In this document: positions 1-5,097 of the stretch, piece after piece | How the letters are laid out: every line of letters begins with the position of its first letter | Position numbering within the stretch: position 1 is the stretch's first letter | From: a virus | Length of the DNA stretch: 27,874 nt | Virus record (IMG/VR): IMGVR_UViG_3300021364_000131 | Coordinates: 1-27,874 of that record | Direction: 5' to 3' (one strand) | Notes under the pieces: generated by a model | Seen by the model: the letters and a program-made list of their open reading frames with translations, nothing else | What the model was told of the DNA's origin: nothing | Databases searched by the model: none | Position numbers and translations under genes: made by a program

Positions 1-620
1 TTAATTGCTTTTACAACCTGTCTTGCTATGTTATAGTGATTAACCTCACTTAAGTGTCCAGGTCTCTTATCAAACTGAAACCTAAAGTTTTCAGGTAAAT
101 GTACCCACTCGTTGTCTGAAATCTCAACAAAAGTTTTTCCTTTTGACATAAATAAATTTGAAAAGTTATCAATATGTGGTCTGGGATAGCCTTGTAAGAC
201 ATAACCATTCATATTTTTTTCTACCAACCAACTATTTAATTGGCAGTAGTGTGCTTGTAAATGGAAATGCTCAAGTTCTTCATTATATATTTCAGTAAAC
301 CACTTAAAACAGTAATTTTTATCTTCATCAGATAATTTACCACTTCTGCTAATACCGCCTGGTCCTGATAATCTGGGGTTGTCTTTGAAAAACCATTTGT
401 TGATTAGCATCTGTTCACTAAACAACAGGGTATCACCTTCAGCCCACTCTTGTTTTGTTTTCTGAATATTAAAAAGTGACCACTCAATACTAGTACCGCC
501 TAAAGAATAGTTTTTAGTCGTATCACGAAGACTGTTACGAACTAGTTTAGGCCATACTAAAGTAGAAGGTTTTTCTTCTTGTGCTTTACAGCCCCAAGAA
601 TCTCCATAAATCCAAATCAT
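1..620 (-). CDS. SGNH/GDSL-like hydrolase, 3' end outside window
   Basis: An open frame starts at the ATG at 620 and runs off the left edge with at least 206 residues and no stop. It opens MIWIYGDSWGCK, which is the SGNH block I (GDS with the nucleophile Ser). Near the visible end is DKRPGHLSEVNHY, where D..(P)GH fits the block V catalytic Asp/His. Gly-Gly-Thr-Ser around residues 45-50 could be the block II glycine. The start overlaps the stop of the upstream gene by ATGA, which indicates translational coupling. Members of this superfamily are esterases or acyltransferases, and the substrate cannot be told from sequence. It is one of four such genes in the window. The fold call is fairly secure; the function is not. 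Confidence 0.72.
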   Translation of the reverse strand, partial: MIWIYGDSWGCKAQEEKPSTLVWPKLVRNSLRDTTKNYSLGGTSIEWSLFNIQKTKQEWAEGDTLLFSEQMLINKWFFKDNPRLSGPGGISRSGKLSDEDKNYCFKWFTEIYNEELEHFHLQAHYCQLNSWLVEKNMNGYVLQGYPRPHIDNFSNLFMSKGKTFVEISDNEWVHLPENFRFQFDKRPGHLSEVNHYNIARQVVKAI

Positions 621-850
621 TGATTTACAAATCTACTTTCCCAATGAGCAACAAAAGACTGTGCATCTAGTCTGTGTTCAAATCTCCAAGTGTCTTCGTA
701 AACATTAGTATAATGTTTAACATCCCATTGATGTTTCATCATCTGTACTTTACAATAATCAGTAGCCTTCATACGAAGATCAGAGTGTAGTCTGACTTCA
801 TAACCAGGAGCCCAATTTCTTTTATACTCAAATATCTCAATTGGTGTCAT
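617..850 (-). CDS. small conserved-looking phage protein, unknown function
   Basis: A 77-residue soluble protein rich in aromatic and charged residues (WDVKHYTNVYEDTWRFEH). It has no signal peptide, no membrane segment and no cysteine pair. The ATG at 850 lies only 5 nt after the encoded CCA end of the tRNA-Arg at 856-932, and no Shine-Dalgarno sequence fits in that space. The message would therefore be nearly leaderless once the tRNA is cut out. The stop overlaps the next gene's ATG (ATGA). I do not recognise a named family. Confidence 0.7.
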   Translation of the reverse strand: MTPIEIFEYKRNWAPGYEVRLHSDLRMKATDYCKVQMMKHQWDVKHYTNVYEDTWRFEHRLDAQSFVAHWESRFVNQ

Positions 851-855
851 GTGTT

Positions 856-932
856 TGGTGATTCCGGGAGGACTCGAACCCCCAACCTACTGATTAGAAG
901 TCAGTTGTTCTATCCAGTTGAACTACGGAACC
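856..932 (-). tRNA. tRNA-Arg (anticodon TCT), CCA encoded
   Basis: Cloverleaf read on the minus strand. Acceptor GGTTCCG pairs with CGGAATC, with one G-T pair, followed by discriminator A and an encoded CCA. The anticodon stem ACTGA/TCAGT encloses loop CTTCTAA, so the anticodon is TCT and reads AGA. The T-loop has the normal TTCGAGT. AGA is a favoured arginine codon in AT-rich phages, so the tRNA plausibly supplements the host. Its first base directly follows the stop codon of the upstream gene, and a gene begins 5 nt after the CCA. Confidence 0.95.
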
Positions 933-1175
933 TTAATCCTCTTTTTTTCTTTCTTCGATTTGACGAGTTAGAGCATCTAAAATCACTTGGTTTACAACCT
1001 TACCAAGTTCACTACCATCTACCTCATCCTCATGATATAGTTCATAAGTTAAAATACCGCCCCCTGACCCATCAGGATGATCATCTATCTTAATGTCTGA
1101 TATTTGAAACTCTGTACCTGCCATATCATAACCGTCTGGCACCTTAAAGGTTTCTTTCTCTGAAATGTTAGTCAT
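933..1175 (-). CDS. acidic small protein, unknown
   Basis: An 80-residue acidic protein with a Gly-rich centre (HPDGSGGGILTYEL) and a charged, helical C-terminus (RQIEERKKED). The ATG at 1175 overlaps the stop of the 43-residue gene upstream. The TAA stop at 935-933 abuts the first base of tRNA-Arg at 932, so 5' tRNA processing would trim the message right at its stop codon. No family is recognised. The conserved-looking GxEFQISDI segment could be a beta strand pair. Confidence 0.72.
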   Translation of the reverse strand: MTNISEKETFKVPDGYDMAGTEFQISDIKIDDHPDGSGGGILTYELYHEDEVDGSELGKVVNQVILDALTRQIEERKKED

Positions 1176-1303
1176 TTGTATGTTCCATCTAGTTTATAGT
1201 GTTTGTAGTTGTAAATAGCAGAGTCAAAAGATATAATCCTACCATATCCCTTTTTACGTAACTGTATATACCATCTATAAAAATGAATAAAGTTATCAAT
1301 CAT
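1172..1303 (-). CDS. 43-residue basic aromatic protein, starts at tRNA 3' end
   Basis: Minus-strand frame from the ATG at 1303-1301 to the TGA at 1174-1172, giving a peptide beginning MIDNFIHFYRWYIQLRKKGY, rich in Tyr and Lys. The ATG follows the encoded CCA (1304-1306) of the upstream tRNA with no base between. The only SD-like bases (AGGA) lie inside the tRNA acceptor stem. The stop overlaps the next ATG (ATGA). The overlap and the amino-acid composition support a real gene. The function is unknown. Confidence 0.6.
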   Translation of the reverse strand: MIDNFIHFYRWYIQLRKKGYGRIISFDSAIYNYKHYKLDGTYK

Positions 1304-1397
1304 TGGTAGTCCTGACAGGATTCGAACCTGTATCGCTCTCTAATCTGGAGACTGTGCTGAATATAAACCAGGTGTTTTACCATTAAACTACAGGACT
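1304..1397 (-). tRNA. tRNA with long variable region, tentative anticodon TAT (Ile)
   Basis: Acceptor AGTCCTG pairs perfectly with CAGGACT, then discriminator A and an encoded CCA. The D stem GTTT/AAAC and the T arm ACAGG-TTCGAAT-CCTGT are normal. The best anticodon arm is CTGG-TTTATAT-TCAG (four pairs, the fifth a C-C mismatch), which gives anticodon TAT. About 24 nt then remain in the variable region, able to form TCTC/GAGA. Long variable arms normally mark Leu, Ser or Tyr tRNAs, not Ile. A second candidate loop (CAGATTA) lacks U33. The tRNA call is firm, the isotype is not. Confidence 0.75.
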
Positions 1398-1399
1398 GT

Positions 1400-1475
1400 T
1401 GGTACTCGGTGAGAGATTCGAACTCCCGACAACTCCGTTATGAGCGGAGGGTTCTAACCACTGAACTAACCGAGT
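1400..1475 (-). tRNA. tRNA-Met or tRNA-Ile2 (anticodon CAT), CCA encoded
   Basis: Acceptor ACTCGGT pairs with ACCGAGT, followed by A and CCA. The anticodon stem CTCCG/CGGAG holds loop CTCATAA, so the anticodon is CAT. The T arm is GGGAG-TTCGAAT-CTCTC with one G-T pair. CAT can be elongator Met, or Ile2 if C34 is converted to lysidine. The sequence alone does not decide. It is separated by 2 nt from each neighbouring tRNA. Confidence 0.93.
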
Positions 1476-1477
1476 GT

Positions 1478-1563
1478 TGGTACGAGCGGGGGGACTTGAA
1501 CCCCCACGACCTATGGTCAACGGATTTTAAGTCCGTTGCGTCTACCGATTCCGCCACGCTCGC
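1478..1563 (-). tRNA. tRNA-Leu (anticodon TAA), CCA encoded
   Basis: A class II tRNA with acceptor GCGAGCG/CGCTCGT (terminal G-T), anticodon stem ACGGA/TCCGT around CTTAAAA giving TAA, a medium variable arm (GACCATAGGTC), discriminator A and an encoded CCA. It reads UUA, the Leu codon favoured in AT-rich genomes. It is first in transcription order of the four clustered tRNAs and lies 6 nt after the stop of the gene at 1570-1809. Confidence 0.95.
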
Positions 1564-1569
1564 TCTGTA

Positions 1570-1809
1570 TTAGCAACCGTGGTAATCAGAATCATGTAGA
1601 TATGGAACAGCCTCGTTCTGAACACTCGAATTACTAATTACTACAGCATCATGTGTTTTCATAAGTTGAGAGATACGATTTTCAAGAGTGCTAATAGTAG
1701 TATGAATATGACCTGTGTCATGAGGTTGTAGCTGGGTTTTAAGATAGTCTACCTCACGAATCAAATGAATGATATGTTCCATGTCATATTTTTTGCCTCG
1801 TAGATGCAT
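1570..1809 (-). CDS. small helical protein, unknown
   Basis: A 79-residue protein from the ATG at 1809, which overlaps the upstream stop as TGATG. A long amphipathic segment (IIHLIREVDYLKTQL, then TISTLENRISQLMKTH) predicts a coiled coil. The tail is His/Asp-rich and ends in Cys. An internal Met (MEHIIH) is a possible alternative start. It is the last gene of a three-gene unit that reads into the tRNA cluster. No family is recognised. Confidence 0.6.
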   Translation of the reverse strand: MHLRGKKYDMEHIIHLIREVDYLKTQLQPHDTGHIHTTISTLENRISQLMKTHDAVVISNSSVQNEAVPYLHDSDYHGC

Positions 1810-2006
1810 CAGTCGATCTCCATAGTTGAATATTCAGATAGGTAATCAGTGAGCGTGTCCAGGTCAGGACAAAGAACTGTAATACTTTTCCAGTCGTCGT
1901 TATGCGAACGGCCAGAAAATTCTACAATCCAACCATTGCCTGCAATTTTAATGCTAATATCTTGGTGAACTTTTGCAAGTTCTTTTGAAAGGTCAATTTT
2001 GTGCAT
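1809..2006 (-). CDS. 65-residue hypothetical protein
   Basis: A soluble acidic protein whose centre looks like a beta hairpin (IKIAGNGWIVEFSGRS), followed by a helical part (LDTLTDYLSEYS). It sits between two equally small genes: the upstream stop is 3 nt away and the downstream ATG overlaps its TGA. It was probably made from the promoter at 2226-2254. No family is recognised. The operon position and overlap support it as real. Confidence 0.62.
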   Translation of the reverse strand: MHKIDLSKELAKVHQDISIKIAGNGWIVEFSGRSHNDDWKSITVLCPDLDTLTDYLSEYSTMEID

Positions 2007-2009
2007 AAT

Positions 2010-2204
2010 TTATCCTATGAATTTTGAAGTGCTTGAATCTACGTAGTCATCATCAAAGAATCTACGTTGTACTGAATGTTGATAAATATTACCATCTTTA
2101 CGATATGTAGTGACAAGTTCCTGTTCTATCAAACCTTCTACTGGTTGTGACATTATCCTATCATAATCGTAAGAAGCATCGTTAATTTGTTTTTGTTTGA
2201 TCAT
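2010..2204 (-). CDS. 64-residue hypothetical protein
   Basis: The ATG at 2204 is chosen over the in-frame TTG just before it because AGGAG lies 6-9 nt upstream. The protein is charged and aromatic, with DASYDYDRIMSQPVEG and RRFFDDDYVDS, and has no signal peptide or membrane segment. It is the first gene after a sigma70-type promoter at 2226-2254 and leads a run of three tiny genes ahead of the tRNAs. The function is unknown. Confidence 0.65.
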   Translation of the reverse strand: MIKQKQINDASYDYDRIMSQPVEGLIEQELVTTYRKDGNIYQHSVQRRFFDDDYVDSSTSKFIG

Positions 2205-2225
2205 CAATTTCTCCTAATTTTCAAT

Positions 2226-2254
2226 AATATAACAAAAACTAGGGCACAAAGCAA
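2226..2254 (-). promoter_or_regulatory. sigma70-type promoter TTGCTT-17-TATATT
   Basis: On the minus strand the -35 TTGCTT (2254-2249), a 17-bp spacer and the -10 TATATT (2231-2226) lie just upstream of the gene starting at 2204. The -35 box directly abuts the stem of the terminator at 2255-2282, so one unit ends and the next begins within 60 bp. Confidence 0.6.
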
Positions 2255-2282
2255 GAGAGGAGCTGTTTTACCAGCTCCTCTC
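2255..2282 (-). terminator. hairpin terminator after the 2305-2643 gene
   Basis: An 11-bp perfect stem (GAGAGGAGCTG and CAGCTCCTCTC) with a 6-nt loop sits 22 bp after the stop at 2305. On the minus strand it is followed by TTGCTTTG, a broken T-run. The stem is strong and the tail mediocre, so termination is probable but may be partial. Confidence 0.65.
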
Positions 2283-2304
2283 GTAAAAAGTATTTAAGCT
2301 ACGA

Positions 2305-2643
2305 TTAGAAGCTGATCTTACCACCAATAACTGTTTCACTGTGCTTAAGATCGTCATTAAAGTCGTTCTTCATATACAGAGTAACAGCGCCTAACGGCTG
2401 TGATATGTCGATTTCATATTTAGTAATATTGAAAGAACCGCTTGAGGTAGCAGTATCTTTCGCAGTTGTTCCCACGGAAATGGGTCCGAGGGAGGCTGAG
2501 GTGTAAAGAGAATTCACTTCTGCTTCTAACTCTCTTTCAGCGCCTACGGTTATTTCAGGCCACTCAATGGTGGGAGCAGTCTCTGCAAGAGCAGGAATAG
2601 ATAAAGCAGCTAAGGCTGCTGATAAAATAATAGTTTTAGTCAT
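2305..2643 (-). CDS. exported small protein, outer-membrane-like
   Basis: A 112-residue protein with a clear signal peptide: MTKTIILSAALAALSIPALA, with cleavage likely after ALA. The mature part is about 92 residues of alternating polar and hydrophobic strands (SASLGPISVGTT, GSFNITKYEIDI, AVTLYMKNDF) and ends in Phe (GGKISF). A C-terminal aromatic residue is the recognition signal for outer-membrane beta-barrel assembly, but there are too few strands here for a full barrel unless it oligomerises. AAGGAAT precedes the ATG. It stands alone between two hairpins. The function is unknown; export is well supported. Confidence 0.72.
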   Translation of the reverse strand: MTKTIILSAALAALSIPALAETAPTIEWPEITVGAERELEAEVNSLYTSASLGPISVGTTAKDTATSSGSFNITKYEIDISQPLGAVTLYMKNDFNDDLKHSETVIGGKISF

Positions 2644-2667
2644 AGTAATTCCTTAAGGTTTTAGATT

Positions 2668-2694
2668 ATAAAGACGGCACTTGGCCGTCTTTAT
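2668..2694 (-). terminator. 11-bp hairpin, possible terminator
   Basis: The stem ATAAAGACGGC/GCCGTCTTTAT has a 5-nt loop. It lies between the tiny genes ending at 2696 and the ATG at 2643. The minus-strand T-run is poor (TTTATAATCT), so it may end the upstream unit only partly, or act as a processing site. Confidence 0.45.
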
Positions 2695-2695
2695 T

Positions 2696-2737
2696 TTAAT
2701 TTAAGTAGTCGTTTTCTTCTTCAGTGTAAGGCCACAT
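2696..2737 (-). CDS. 13-residue micro-ORF MWPYTEEENDYLN
   Basis: A 14-codon frame starting at a TAATG overlap with the stop of the preceding gene and ending just before a hairpin. The composition is strikingly non-random: Trp, Pro, Tyr and five acidic residues. The TAATG coupling and the position as last member of a run of equally coupled small genes argue for translation. At this length chance cannot be excluded. Confidence 0.35.
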   Translation of the reverse strand: MWPYTEEENDYLN

Positions 2738-2895
2738 TATATGTATCTCGCACTGTTTTCTTTATAAACAAGCTCACGCTGTCTACGCTCAAGATCTACT
2801 AAATCAATAGATTTAGCGAGATAAGCTTCTTCACGGCGTCTCTGTGTTTCAAGAGCAGAGGGAAGTCTGAATAAGGTTAAAAAGCTCTTAATCAT
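2737..2895 (-). CDS. small protein resembling the DUF3563 family
   Basis: 52 residues starting MIKSFLTLFRLPSALETQRR and continuing to IDLVDLERRQREL. The segment YLAKSIDLVDLERRQRELVY matches what I remember of DUF3563, a short helical family of unknown role found in bacteria and phages. The ATG at 2895 overlaps the previous gene's end and the TAA overlaps the micro-ORF start. The whole protein is predicted helical and amphipathic. The family name rests on memory and needs a profile search. Confidence 0.6.
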   Translation of the reverse strand: MIKSFLTLFRLPSALETQRRREEAYLAKSIDLVDLERRQRELVYKENSARYI

Positions 2896-3031
2896 TTTTT
2901 ACTCGTTTCATTTCGAGCATTAAGTTTTTAGCTTCTTCATAGTATCCTGCAGTGGCTAGTCTACTAGCAGCCATAGCATACCCTGTTCTTTCAACCCAGT
3001 TCCACATTGATTTTTTAATCTTATTTGCCAT
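2888..3031 (-). CDS. 47-residue basic helical protein
   Basis: Starts at 3031 with AAGGAG about 10 nt upstream. The sequence is helical and basic (KKSMWNWVERTGYAMAASRL, then GYYEEAKNLMLEMKRV). Its last eight bases overlap the next gene. It contains no membrane segment. It is part of a three- or four-gene run of tiny proteins downstream of hsp20. The family and function are unknown. Confidence 0.58.
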   Translation of the reverse strand: MANKIKKSMWNWVERTGYAMAASRLATAGYYEEAKNLMLEMKRVKND

Positions 3032-3191
3032 GAGTCATTCTCCTTATGTCTTCATAAGAAGAACCATTCATGATATTTTGATAAACCCAATCAGCGTCGT
3101 TTTTGTATTCAGTACGACACAATTGCCACATAGCTTCAGCGTTAGCACGACTATTACGTGATTTGTTAATCCATCTGAAAAAAGATTTCAT
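3021..3191 (-). CDS. 56-residue hypothetical protein
   Basis: Begins MKSFFRWINKSRNSRANAEA and continues with WQLCRTEYKNDADWVYQNI. It is positively charged at the N-terminus, mixed later, and probably helical. The GGGAGA ribosome site sits at the 3' foot of the stem-loop at 3200-3225, so translation could depend on that fold. Its last 11 bases overlap the following gene. No family is recognised. Confidence 0.58.
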   Translation of the reverse strand: MKSFFRWINKSRNSRANAEAMWQLCRTEYKNDADWVYQNIMNGSSYEDIRRMTHGK

Positions 3192-3199
3192 TTGATTCT

Positions 3200-3225
3200 C
3201 CCATTGTTGTGATTTTTACAATGGG
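3200..3225 (-). promoter_or_regulatory. stem-loop at the ribosome site of the 3021-3191 gene
   Basis: An 8-bp stem CCCATTGT/ACAATGGG with a 10-nt loop lies between the hsp20 stop and the next start. The 3' arm supplies GGG of the GGGAGA ribosome site, and no T-run follows on the minus strand. A translational control element or an RNA processing site is more likely than a terminator. Confidence 0.4.
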
Positions 3226-3233
3226 ACGCAGAT

Positions 3234-3644
3234 TTAGTTAATACTAATCGTTCTAGGTAGTTTTTCGTCAGGGACTCGAACTTCGAGTGTAACGACCAAA
3301 ATACCATCGACTAAATCAGCTCCAGTGACTTCAGTGTACTCGCTTAAGCGATAACTCTTTATAAACTTACGATTTGATATACCCTTATGGATATATTGCT
3401 CCTGCTCACGTCTTTGTTCACGCTCACCTCGCACAGTCAAGACATGATCTTTTACTTCAATAGTGAGATCACTCTTTTTGAAACCAGCGACAGCAAGTTC
3501 AACAATGAACTTTTTATCGTCAACTTTTACAACATTGTGGGGAGGATACGCATCCATAGCGTGTTTTGAAATACGCTCAAGATCGTTAAGAATATGATCG
3601 AAACCTAAAAATGAGTTTCGAGGAAATGCTAATGTACCAGTCAT
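3234..3644 (-). CDS. hsp20: small heat-shock protein (Hsp20/alpha-crystallin)
   Basis: A 136-residue ATP-independent holdase that binds unfolding proteins in oligomers. It starts at the ATG at 3644 because AAAGGAG lies 7 nt upstream; an upstream in-frame codon lacks this. The N-terminal arm (TGTLAFPRNSFLGFDHILND) is followed by the alpha-crystallin domain from about residue 40 to 128. That domain has the strand pair KFIVELAVAGFKKSDLTIEV, the motif LTVRGERE, and the terminal strand DGILVVTLEVRVP that includes the usual dimer-edge signature. The IxI-like tail is TISI. Hsp20 genes are common in T4-type cyanophages and pelagic phages, where a role in virion assembly is presumed but not proven. 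A sigma70-type promoter lies 60 bp upstream. Confidence 0.95.
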   Translation of the reverse strand: MTGTLAFPRNSFLGFDHILNDLERISKHAMDAYPPHNVVKVDDKKFIVELAVAGFKKSDLTIEVKDHVLTVRGEREQRREQEQYIHKGISNRKFIKSYRLSEYTEVTGADLVDGILVVTLEVRVPDEKLPRTISIN

Positions 3645-3703
3645 GGTTAACTCCTTTTCTAGCAAGTTAAATGAACAAACCCCTATTGGGCATTTGCAAC
3701 GAC

Positions 3704-3732
3704 ATTATAAAACTTAATTAATGAATGTGCAA
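3704..3732 (-). promoter_or_regulatory. sigma70-type promoter TTGCAC-17-TATAAT for hsp20
   Basis: The -35 TTGCAC (3732-3727), a 17-bp spacer and a perfect -10 TATAAT (3709-3704) precede hsp20 with a leader of roughly 53 nt. The same TTGCAC-17-TATAAT arrangement occurs at 27710-27738, which supports both calls. Confidence 0.7.
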
Positions 3733-3734
3733 CC

Positions 3735-4004
3735 TCAATCTTCTTCCATGTAGAGCTGAACATCAACTAATTCTTTAAAAAATTGGTAGTCACCCCACCA
3801 AAAACCTAACAACAACCATCCGAGGTGATACTGTCCGGTAACAAAAACCGCAGTTAAAAACCAAAAGAAGATTGATTTTGCTAAATATAAAAAGTAGGTA
3901 GATACTAAACCGTTTGGTACTTGAAAATCAATTCCATTTGTAAAATATATGATCGTCGATCTCAACTGTTTTTTCCTTTGATGCTGCCCACTCTGGATAA
4001 ACAT
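3735..4004 (-). CDS. small membrane protein, start uncertain
   Basis: The frame ends at 3735. Its convincing part is the last 60 residues: a hydrophobic stretch (YFLYLAKSIFFWFLTAVFV), a second one (YHLGWLLLGFWWG) and an acidic tail (VQLYMEED). This indicates two membrane segments with the tail at the surface. The N-terminal part lies inside the upstream hydrolase gene and looks like its shadow. The Met at 4004 is the nearest ATG, without a ribosome site. A non-ATG start nearer 3930 is possible. A holin-like role is conceivable next to a cell-wall hydrolase, but this is only an inference. Confidence 0.5.
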   Translation of the reverse strand: MFIQSGQHQRKKQLRSTIIYFTNGIDFQVPNGLVSTYFLYLAKSIFFWFLTAVFVTGQYHLGWLLLGFWWGDYQFFKELVDVQLYMEED

Positions 4005-4464
4005 AATCTGCGTGGTAATGGGTCGCCCCTTTAGTAAAGTCATAAAAAACTATGTTGTCATTCAATAACAAATCAGCTATGTCATATGCAGAGTTAATAG
4101 CTGTAGTATCACCTTTAGGCCACTCATCAGACTTGCCATCACAGTACCAAGAAAAATGACAGCGATTTTTTATCGGATAAGAAATATATGGATTTTTCCA
4201 AGACTGCTTACGCGGACCTTGTTTAACAACTCCACATATCGTATTAGGAAATCTAGGGTCTTTTACTCTGTTCATAGTAACTAATCCTATAGCTATCTGC
4301 CCTGCCCAAGATTGGTTTCTTGCTTCCCAATAAATATTTTTTGCTAAACATTCTAAATCTGTATTAGCTATCTGTGCTGGGACGGGGTTTCCGCAAAATG
4401 TCAGACTCAACACAATTGGAACCATACTGAATTTCAATGATCGATAGTACAGTGTCTTGCTCAT
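3928..4464 (-). CDS. exported SleB-type cell-wall hydrolase
   Basis: A 178-residue protein, counted from the Met at 4464, with a basic N-region and hydrophobic core (KFSMVPIVLSLTFC) ending near VPAQ. The domain that follows matches hydrolase_2 (SleB/CwlJ): ECLAKNIYWEARNQSW with the catalytic Glu in YWEAR (residue 47), then IAIGLVTMNRVKDPRFP and CHFSWYCDG. Such enzymes are lytic transglycosylase-like peptidoglycan hydrolases, so this is a candidate endolysin or secreted wall enzyme. The signal peptide suggests Sec release rather than holin dependence. A Met at 4425 is an alternative start. It overlaps the upstream cupin gene by about 100 nt and the downstream membrane gene by about 77 nt. Confidence 0.85.
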   Translation of the reverse strand: MSKTLYYRSLKFSMVPIVLSLTFCGNPVPAQIANTDLECLAKNIYWEARNQSWAGQIAIGLVTMNRVKDPRFPNTICGVVKQGPRKQSWKNPYISYPIKNRCHFSWYCDGKSDEWPKGDTTAINSAYDIADLLLNDNIVFYDFTKGATHYHADYVYPEWAASKEKTVEIDDHIFYKWN

Positions 4465-4786
4465 TGACCAGTTGATGCCATTTGTTAGCCAAAAGAGTGA
4501 AGTTTTGGTATCTATCAATCTTTTTAACATGAACCTCTTCTCCTTCTACATCTGATGAATAGTAAACTGTAGCCATACCCTCACGAACAAACCACAACTC
4601 ATTTCTTTGACGATGCTTTTGCCAAGACAGCGACTGACCAGGAAGAACATAAAGTTCTTTAACTTTGCAAGGTGTATAAGGTAACTTTTCTTTTGTTTGC
4701 ACTAAATTTACTTGTCTAAAATCAGCCTCATTATACTCTTGCAGAACAGTCCAATGTCCCCAAGGTCGGGTAGTTATATCTCCCAT
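4364..4786 (-). CDS. cupin of the ManC / phosphomannose isomerase type II C-terminal kind
   Basis: 140 residues, starting at the ATG at 4786 with GAGGT 9 nt upstream. It begins ITTRPWGHWTVL and continues VLPGQSLSWQKHRQRNELWFV, then GMATVYYSSD. This is the pattern of the C-terminal cupin of bifunctional GDP-mannose pyrophosphorylase/PMI, with the metal-binding HR..E positions (KHRQRNE). The guanylyltransferase half is absent. The expected reaction is fructose-6-P to mannose-6-P conversion or binding of a sugar nucleotide, but a stand-alone cupin can differ. Its last 100 nt also encode the start of the hydrolase in another frame. Confidence 0.75.
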   Translation of the reverse strand: MGDITTRPWGHWTVLQEYNEADFRQVNLVQTKEKLPYTPCKVKELYVLPGQSLSWQKHRQRNELWFVREGMATVYYSSDVEGEEVHVKKIDRYQNFTLLANKWHQLVNEQDTVLSIIEIQYGSNCVESDILRKPRPSTDS

Positions 4787-5004
4787 TGCCAAATTACCTC
4801 TGCACTGTCATTAAAAATTAATCCTACTGGGCATCCCAAAGACTCCCACTTATCTACCATGCGAGAGTGTTTGCAATTTTTAGTACGAGCAGGGCAAGAA
4901 CACCCTCTACTAGTAAAGGAGTACACATCCAAGGGCTGATTTGATTCGTTAAATTTAGCCACTTCTGGAGCATATTTACCTTTTCGAACATAATACTCTG
5001 ACAT
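4774..5004 (-). CDS. SWIM zinc-finger protein
   Basis: 76 residues from the ATG at 5004, with GGAG 8 nt upstream. After a short N-terminal part (SEYYVRKGKYAPEVAKF) the motif CSCPARTKNCKH fits the SWIM finger CxCxnCxH, followed by a helix (SRMVDKWESLG). SWIM domains bind DNA or proteins in Mu transposases, SWI2/SNF2 proteins and others. Here the finger is almost the entire protein, so it is probably an adaptor. It ends 13 nt inside the cupin gene and is the first gene behind the promoter at 5027-5055. Confidence 0.72.
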   Translation of the reverse strand: MSEYYVRKGKYAPEVAKFNESNQPLDVYSFTSRGCSCPARTKNCKHSRMVDKWESLGCPVGLIFNDSAEVIWQWEI

Positions 5005-5026
5005 CCTTATCTCCATAATTTTACTT

Positions 5027-5055
5027 ATAATACAAGAAAAAAGACGACTATGCAA
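5027..5055 (-). promoter_or_regulatory. sigma70-type promoter TTGCAT-17-TATTAT
   Basis: The -35 TTGCAT (5055-5050), a 17-bp spacer and the -10 TATTAT (5032-5027) precede the SWIM gene start at 5004. The -35 begins 2 bp after the end of the terminator at 5057-5097. Confidence 0.6.
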
Positions 5056-5056
5056 A

Positions 5057-5097
5057 CAAAAAGAAACACAGGTAAGTCTTTAACTGTACCTGTGTTT
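5057..5097 (-). terminator. rho-independent terminator
   Basis: Stem AAACACAGGTA/TACCTGTGTTT (11 bp) with a 12-nt loop, followed on the minus strand by CTTTTTG. It closes the unit that ends with the SGNH gene at 5164. A weaker GACTC/GAGTC hairpin lies at about 5113-5126. Confidence 0.75.

Noticed and set aside
851-1093. Plus-strand frame across tRNA-Arg and the 80-residue gene
   Set aside because: Its first part is the reverse complement of a tRNA, which cannot be protein coding in a meaningful way.
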